64,000 nucleotides of DNA, taken from the NCBI RefSeq assembly GCF_003867075.1, contig NZ_CP032544.1:1854001-1918000 (forward strand). Direction: 5' to 3'. This stretch comes from Tenacibaculum mesophilum. Its GTDB lineage: Bacteria; Bacteroidota; Bacteroidia; Flavobacteriales; Flavobacteriaceae. The first letter of the stretch is position 1. Each line of letters opens with the position of its first letter. Below, one piece after another: positions 60,677 through 64,000 of the stretch. The position numbers were made by a program, and so were the translations under genes. The notes beneath the pieces are model-generated. The model searched no databases, was not told the origin of the DNA, and was given only the letters and a program-made list of their open reading frames with translations.

Positions 60677-61486
60677 ATGAGTACTTCAAGGAAAATAAAG
60701 GTTGTTATTACCATTGTTGCTTTACTTGTAGGTTATTGGTTACAACAAAAAGAAGAAGCTAAGAACTTTTCTGAACCTACAACAGAAACAGCCAGTAATA
60801 AAACTAATAACTTCAATTACTTTCCTACCTCAACAACTGGAGTCATTATAAAACATAATGGCTACCAGTTATCATATAGCGAAAAACACGAGCAAGCTGA
60901 ATGGGTTGCTTATCCTTTAGATAAAAGTGATATTGCTTATACCAATCGTAAGCGTCCATTTTTTATTGTAGACCCCAAGGTGAAGACAAAATCTGCAGAT
61001 TGGAGGAATTATAAAAGATCTGGTTATGACAAAGGACATTTATGTCCTGCTGGTGATAGACGTGCCTCTAAAAGTGCTCATGATGAAACTTTTTACACTT
61101 CAAACATTTCTCCTCAAAACCATGAGTTTAATGCTGGTATTTGGAATAAACTAGAGCAAAAAACTCGTTATTGGGCTAAAAAATATAATCACTTGTATGT
61201 TGTTACTGGTGGTGTTTTAGAACCTAATTTGAAAACTATAGGAAAGGAAAAAGTAAGTGTTCCTAATTATTTTTATAAGGTTTTACTAGATTATACTCAA
61301 CCTGAAATTAAAGCCATTGCCTTTTTACTTCCCCATAAGGAAAGTAATAAACCTCTATCTGACTTTGTAGTTTCTATCGATGAATTAGAACAAAAGACAG
61401 GTATTGATTTCTTCCCTGAATTACCTGATACTATTGAAAACCAACTAGAGGCTTCTGCTAATTATAAAAATTGGAGCTTTAGGTAA
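60677..61486 (+). CDS. DNA/RNA non-specific endonuclease (ββα-metal type)
   Basis: 269 residues with an N-terminal membrane segment or signal anchor (about 7-22), then the nuclease domain. The catalytic motif appears as D118-K-G-H121 (YDKGHLCPAGDRRAS), replacing the usual DRGH, followed by SNISPQNHEFNAGIWNKLE with the metal-binding Asn. It degrades DNA and RNA outside the cytoplasm, for nutrient or biofilm DNA use. It begins right after the thioesterase stop. Confidence 0.92.
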   Translation: MSTSRKIKVVITIVALLVGYWLQQKEEAKNFSEPTTETASNKTNNFNYFPTSTTGVIIKHNGYQLSYSEKHEQAEWVAYPLDKSDIAYTNRKRPFFIVDPKVKTKSADWRNYKRSGYDKGHLCPAGDRRASKSAHDETFYTSNISPQNHEFNAGIWNKLEQKTRYWAKKYNHLYVVTGGVLEPNLKTIGKEKVSVPNYFYKVLLDYTQPEIKAIAFLLPHKESNKPLSDFVVSIDELEQKTGIDFFPELPDTIENQLEASANYKNWSFR

Positions 61487-61501
61487 TTCCAACATTCCTT
61501 T

Positions 61502-62419
61502 TTAATACCTGCGCTTTTTCTCAAAAACATACGAAAGGATAACCCCATGACTGTTTCCTAACACAGAATCACTAAATGCTGCATTGTAGAAGTACACAAA
61601 CTTTAAGTTTTTTAGAGCATAAATACCTGCTAAAAAATTAATTGAGGAACTACTTCTATAGCCCGTACCGATTTCAAATTTGTTTTTATAGTTAACAGCA
61701 ACATTTGCGTCAATCTGCATAGGTGCTCCCCCTTCATATTTCAAAAAAACACTAGGTTTAATCATTACTTCCTCAAATCGATTGGTAAAAAAACGATATC
61801 CGAAATAACCATAAACAGGATTTGATATATCTAAATCATCTCTTGATGCTAATTTATCTCCTAAAAGATTTGGCAGTGAAACTCCTGCATAAAAATCTGC
61901 ATGATTGTATAAAAATCCAATACCTACAGTTGGTACCGTTACATTCATGTTTTCTGAAAACTCTATATCATCAGTAATTCCTAGCTCTAACAGATTTTCA
62001 TGAAACTGTTGAACTCCTGCTGTTAGTCCAAACGATATTACATGTTCGTTATAATGTTGCCAATAAGGTCTATCAATCTCCGTATCAAAAAATATTTTAT
62101 ATGAATATGAAGCATACGCATTTGTATAAGTACTTACCCCTATTTTATCTCGTACAATAGCCCCACCTATCCCCATTTTTTTTCTTGCAATCGGAGTATG
62201 AAAGCTTAATGACAATGTTCTGGGGCTTCCTTCAATACTATTTATATAGCCATAATTACTAAGTGTAATTTCTGCTCCATCAGACATTCCCGTATAGGCA
62301 GAGTTTATAATAAACGGATTATAATTATACTCTGGATACAAAGCTGTTTGTTGTCCCCAATTATTTTGAAGTACCATCATAAAAATAAACAGTAAAATAT
62401 AGTTCCTTATCTCTTTCAT
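61502..62419 (-). CDS. PorP/SprF-family type IX secretion outer membrane protein
   Basis: 305 residues. Signal peptide (about 1-22, ending NWGQ), then QTALYPEYNYNPFIINSAYTGM, the characteristic opening of PorP/SprF proteins, and a beta-barrel pattern with aromatic-rich strands, ending RRY. In Flavobacterium, SprF is encoded just after the adhesin SprB and is needed to secrete and attach it; the same order (adhesin, then PorP/SprF) occurs here, 1 base apart. It likely handles the neighbouring protein. Confidence 0.93.
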   Translation of the reverse strand: MKEIRNYILLFIFMMVLQNNWGQQTALYPEYNYNPFIINSAYTGMSDGAEITLSNYGYINSIEGSPRTLSLSFHTPIARKKMGIGGAIVRDKIGVSTYTNAYASYSYKIFFDTEIDRPYWQHYNEHVISFGLTAGVQQFHENLLELGITDDIEFSENMNVTVPTVGIGFLYNHADFYAGVSLPNLLGDKLASRDDLDISNPVYGYFGYRFFTNRFEEVMIKPSVFLKYEGGAPMQIDANVAVNYKNKFEIGTGYRSSSSINFLAGIYALKNLKFVYFYNAAFSDSVLGNSHGVILSYVFEKKRRY

Positions 62420-62420
62420 C

Positions 62421-64000
62421 TTATCTTTTTAAAACTAAAAACCCTTTTGTTTCTTTTGATTTCCCCTCTGTTGAAATTTTTATACTGAAAAAGTATGTCC
62501 CTGCTGGTAACTTATCACCTCCCATACCCGTTAGCTTATTGGCTACGCCTCTAAAAACATTAAATTGATTATCATATTCTTTCATCTGAAAAACCATATC
62601 TCCCCACCTATTAAAAACAGTTACTATATTATTAGGATGTTCTTCAATTCCCTTTATTTCCCAAAAGTCATTTACTCCATCACCATTTGGAGAAAAACCG
62701 TATTTGGTTTCCCCTACTAAGCTTGCTTCAGTTCTAAAACTAATTTCAGAACACCCATTAGCACTTCCTAGCGAGTTGTATGGAGTTACTAATACATAAA
62801 CTATGGTGTTCTCTGGTAAATCACTAGTTAAAGTATAATTCGTTCCTGTTACTGACTCGTTGTTTACAATATCGGTTCCACCTGAAGTTGTTCCAATTGA
62901 CAGGTAATACCCATCGGCATCTGAAACAGTGTCCCAAGTAATTCCAGTACTAACACTAACATTTGTTGCTTTATTAGTTGGAACTGTGATTGTGGTGCAG
63001 TTTGGTATAATTGCAACGGTTTCTGTGGTAAAACGAACTTCACCACAGCCCGTTGCTAAGCCCCCCGACTTATATGGTAATACTGATACATAAATTGTTG
63101 TATTCTCTGGTAAATCGCTCGTAGGATTGTATGTTGTTCCTATCACTAGCTCATTGTTTACAATATCGGTTCCACCTGAAGTTGTTCCAATTGACAGGTA
63201 ATACCCATCTGTATCAGCTACTGCGTCCCAAGTAATATTTGTATCGACTGCTACATTAGTTCCTCCATCACTTGGAACTGTAATTGTGGTACAACTCGGT
63301 GTGGTTGGTACTATTTCCGTAGTAAAACTAATTTCAGAACATCCTGTAGCACTTCCTACCGAATTGTATGGAATTACCGATACATAAATTGTTGTATTCT
63401 CTGGTAAATTACTAGCTAAAGTATAGCTCGTTCCTACTACTGATTCGTTGTTTACAATATCGGTTCCACCAGAGGTTGTTCCGATTGATACATAATATCC
63501 ATCGGCATCTACTACTGCATCCCAACTAATTCCTGTACTAACACTAACATTCGTTGCTCCATTACTTGGAACTGTTATTGTTGTACAATTTGGTGAGGTT
63601 GGTACTATTTCTGTAGTAAAGCTAATTTCAGAACATCCTGTAGCACTTCCTACCGAATTGTATGGAATTACCGATACATAAATTGTCGTGTTCTCTGGTA
63701 AATTACTAGCTAAAGTATAGCTCGTTCCTACTACTGATTCGTTGTTCACAATATCAGTTCCGCCTGAGGTTGTTCCGATTGATATATAAAACCCATCTGT
63801 ATCAGCTACTGCGTTCCAAGTAATATTTGTATCGACTGCTACATTAGTTCCTCCATCACTTGGAACTGTAATTGTGGTACAACTCGGTGTGGTTGGTACT
63901 ATTTCCGTAGTAAAGCTAATTTCAGAACATCCTGTAGCACTTCCTACCGAATTGTATGAAATTACCGATACATAAATTGTTGTATTCTCTGGTAAATTAC
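62421..64000 (-). CDS. Type IX-secreted repeat protein with CHU_C sorting domain (partial)
   Basis: The minus-strand frame is open to the window edge, so only the C-terminal ~525 codons are seen. It consists of at least four tandem repeats of 98 residues (294 bases; equivalent points at 62859, 63153, 63447, 63741), each like a fibronectin-type beta domain: CTTITVPS, then WDAVADADGYY, SIGTTSGGTDIVNNE, LPENTTIYVSV, CSEISFTTE. The C-terminal ~90 residues are a gliding-motility-type CHU_C domain (FSPNGDGVNDFWEIKGIE; VFNRWGDMVF; LPAGTYFFSI), a type B sorting signal for the type IX system. Probably a surface adhesin. The apparent start at 63749 is GTG inside a repeat, not real. Confidence 0.93.
   Translation of the reverse strand, partial: NLPENTTIYVSVISYNSVGSATGCSEISFTTEIVPTTPSCTTITVPSDGGTNVAVDTNITWNAVADTDGFYISIGTTSGGTDIVNNESVVGTSYTLASNLPENTTIYVSVIPYNSVGSATGCSEISFTTEIVPTSPNCTTITVPSNGATNVSVSTGISWDAVVDADGYYVSIGTTSGGTDIVNNESVVGTSYTLASNLPENTTIYVSVIPYNSVGSATGCSEISFTTEIVPTTPSCTTITVPSDGGTNVAVDTNITWDAVADTDGYYLSIGTTSGGTDIVNNELVIGTTYNPTSDLPENTTIYVSVLPYKSGGLATGCGEVRFTTETVAIIPNCTTITVPTNKATNVSVSTGITWDTVSDADGYYLSIGTTSGGTDIVNNESVTGTNYTLTSDLPENTIVYVLVTPYNSLGSANGCSEISFRTEASLVGETKYGFSPNGDGVNDFWEIKGIEEHPNNIVTVFNRWGDMVFQMKEYDNQFNVFRGVANKLTGMGGDKLPAGTYFFSIKISTEGKSKETKGFLVLKR

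Overview
The window looks like a chromosomal segment of a marine-type member of the Flavobacteriaceae (Bacteroidetes). Evidence: low GC; TAnnTTTG-type -7 promoter elements just upstream of many start codons, with no obvious Shine-Dalgarno sequences; a SusC/SusD pair; a PorP/SprF protein next to a CHU_C-type (type IX secretion) adhesin; lipoproteins with Asp/Asn/Glu-rich tails after the lipobox Cys; and a flavobacterial-order division/cell-wall (dcw) cluster. The style resembles Tenacibaculum or relatives, but the genus is a guess.

Layout. 1-1551: the end of cydA and all of cydB (cytochrome bd oxidase). 1669-7765: an RND efflux operon (TolC-like, adaptor, permease, DUF2892 protein), preceded by a Crp/Fnr-like palindrome and containing a structured dispersed element between adaptor and permease; a short relic of an MtfA-like peptidase follows. 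7998-11682: a LytTR response regulator overlapping a large beta-propeller histidine kinase. 11811-17677: secreted proteins and lipoproteins of mostly unknown role, including a three-gene operon, a cadherin/NHL-propeller lipoprotein and a DUF4932 lipoprotein with HExxH. 18119-22803: a SusC/SusD-like pair. 22898-22971: tRNA-Arg(TCG).

22985-39379 (minus strand): yqeY-like gene and the dcw cluster, in transcription order mraZ-rsmH-ftsL-ftsI-murE-mraY-(four-helix-bundle gene)-murD-ftsW-murG-murC-ftsQ-ftsA-ftsZ. It makes lipid II and the divisome. The mraZ promoter region carries three perfect 10-bp direct repeats that look like an MraZ operator.

39583-44920: alpha/beta hydrolase, the YihA GTPase, an RluA-type pseudouridine synthase, AlkB-type monooxygenase, aldehyde dehydrogenase, nitroreductase. 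45332-45577: a small Cys-rich peptide with a double-glycine leader. 45672-48053: a penicillin-acylase-family hydrolase. 48307-50111: five tandem PepSY-like genes on an exact 371-bp spacing; the three central copies are hybrids of the outer two, the signature of unequal crossing-over. A sigma-54-type response regulator and a convergent hybrid histidine kinase follow (50222-53978), and a possible sigma-54-like promoter lies in front of the array.

54135-61486: DegT aminotransferase, small membrane and small basic proteins, FabD, a queuosine-precursor transporter, an MscS-type channel, a DppC-like permease, a thioesterase and a nuclease. 61502-64000: a PorP/SprF protein and the C-terminal part of a repeat-rich type IX-secreted protein that runs off the window.

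The candidates most worth following are the PepSY array with its putative two-component/sigma-54 control, the MraZ operator, the structured element in the RND operon, and the double-glycine peptide.
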